DNA from: JBOFFC01 sp051648405 | GTDB taxonomy: Bacteria; Planctomycetota; Planctomycetia; Pirellulales; Lacipirellulaceae | Reading direction: 5' to 3' | Assembly: GCA_051648405.1 (NCBI GenBank) | Contig: JBOFFC010000072.1 | Location: 1 to 13,108 of the forward strand | Length of the DNA: 13,108 nucleotides | In this document: piece after piece, positions 12,760-13,108 of the stretch | How the letters are laid out: each line of letters starts with the position of its first letter | How positions within the stretch are numbered: the stretch's first letter is position 1 | Made by a program: the position numbers and the translations under genes | The notes under the pieces: generated by a model | Databases searched by the model: none | Seen by the model: the letters and a program-made list of their open reading frames with translations, nothing else | Told to the model about the DNA's origin: nothing

Positions 12760-13108
12760 AGGACCTTCCACGGTGGGGCGGAGAACTTTTCCAGCGCCAG
12801 TCGCGTCGCGCTGTCGGCGAACCATTCGAGCGTCTCACGGGGCGCGCGGTCAGCGGGGAACGCCGCGCGCACGGCGCCAACAACCTGTTCGCGCGTGAGA
12901 GGCAGGTTGACGAGGAACTCGCCGTGGGGGCGGCGCCCGCGATAGTCGGGCTCGCGCGGCGGGTGGCGGAGCAGGCGACCGACGATCGTCAGGTCCATCC
13001 CATAGAGCAGTGTCCCGTGGTACACGAGCCGCTCGCGCGCGATTCGCAGGCTGTTGCCGGAGACCTTGCGGAGTCCGCCGGCGTTTCGCACGGCGAGGTC
13101 GCTCGTCC
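12756..13108 (-). CDS. lipoate-protein ligase A-like protein, C-terminal part (cut by window edge)
   Basis: About 116 codons are visible; the frame is open to the window end, so the N-terminal half lies beyond 13108. The visible part carries KVSGNSLR followed by YHGTLLYGMDL, the Lys-containing loop and following strand of the biotin/lipoate A/B ligase family, then PPREPDYRGRRPHGEFLVNL near the end of the fold. Such enzymes attach lipoate or octanoate to carrier domains of 2-oxoacid dehydrogenases or the glycine cleavage system. The apparent GTG start at 13091 is internal (preceded by SDLA), not a true start. The TGA stop overlaps the GTG of the Nudix gene by four bases. Whether it is a lipoate ligase or an octanoyltransferase cannot be decided from this half. 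Confidence 0.85.
   Translation of the reverse strand, partial: TSDLAVRNAGGLRKVSGNSLRIARERLVYHGTLLYGMDLTIVGRLLRHPPREPDYRGRRPHGEFLVNLPLTREQVVGAVRAAFPADRAPRETLEWFADSATRLALEKFSAPPWKVL

Noticed and set aside
12760..12825. Upstream ATG (12825) as start of the Nudix gene
   Set aside because: It lies deep inside the preceding gene with no RBS, and the extra residues do not fit the family; the GTG at 12759 has a good RBS and a GTGA overlap.
1..13108. CRISPR arrays, tRNA or rRNA genes
   Set aside because: No regularly spaced direct repeats, tRNA cloverleaf signatures or rRNA-like stretches were seen on reading either strand; a dedicated scan was not possible.

Overview
The window is GC-rich, densely coding DNA that looks like the chromosome of a planctomycete, most likely of the Pirellulales type. 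The evidence is an exosortase-sorted PEP-CTERM protein ending in a VIPEP motif, a large B12-dependent ribonucleotide reductase with an extra C-terminal cysteine domain, a HYExAFE-type protein, a DUF1579 protein, and several small proteins of a kind I associate with this phylum. Assignment to the order is inference. I see no phage genes, transposase, CRISPR array, tRNA or rRNA.

Layout: 1-747 is a non-coding stretch with a quasi-repetitive block (1-104), several short palindromes, a candidate promoter (404-431) and a long leader for nrdJ. nrdJ (748-3873, +) is followed by a 47-residue Ala/Lys-rich small protein (3940-4083) and two stacked terminators (4136-4190, 4192-4230). Next is an overlapping two-gene pair (4300-4560 and 4550-5140, +): an unknown 86-residue protein and a minimal-type nucleotidyltransferase. 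A secreted DUF1579 protein (5224-5772, -) converges on the pair. A shared upstream region separates it from a PEP-CTERM protein (6094-6843, +), which has a strong terminator. A DegT/DnrJ/EryC1/StrS aminotransferase (7254-8531, +) converges on a 57-residue membrane protein (8544-8717, -).

The right-hand third (8.8-13.1 kb) is all minus strand: a lipoate-protein ligase-like gene cut by the window edge, a Nudix hydrolase coupled to it by a GTGA overlap, a YkgJ-type cysteine-cluster protein, hisS (GTG start) and the HYExAFE-family protein. Three families of non-coding repeats are interleaved here: two direct copies of a ~150-bp multi-hairpin element (8839-8995 and 11915-12070, about 90% identical), a GACAGGATT-type inverted pair (9626-9713), and a 31-bp inverted pair (11788-11818 / 12124-12154) that encloses the second 150-bp copy. 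In three genes (HYExAFE, hisS, Nudix) the stop codon lies inside the edge of a repeat.

Most genes are housekeeping (dNTP synthesis, histidyl-tRNA charging, lipoylation, nucleotide clean-up) or cell-surface related (sugar aminotransferase, PEP-CTERM protein). The most unusual content is the repeat system. Next come the small nucleotidyltransferase pair, the small genes without known function, and the structured leader of nrdJ.
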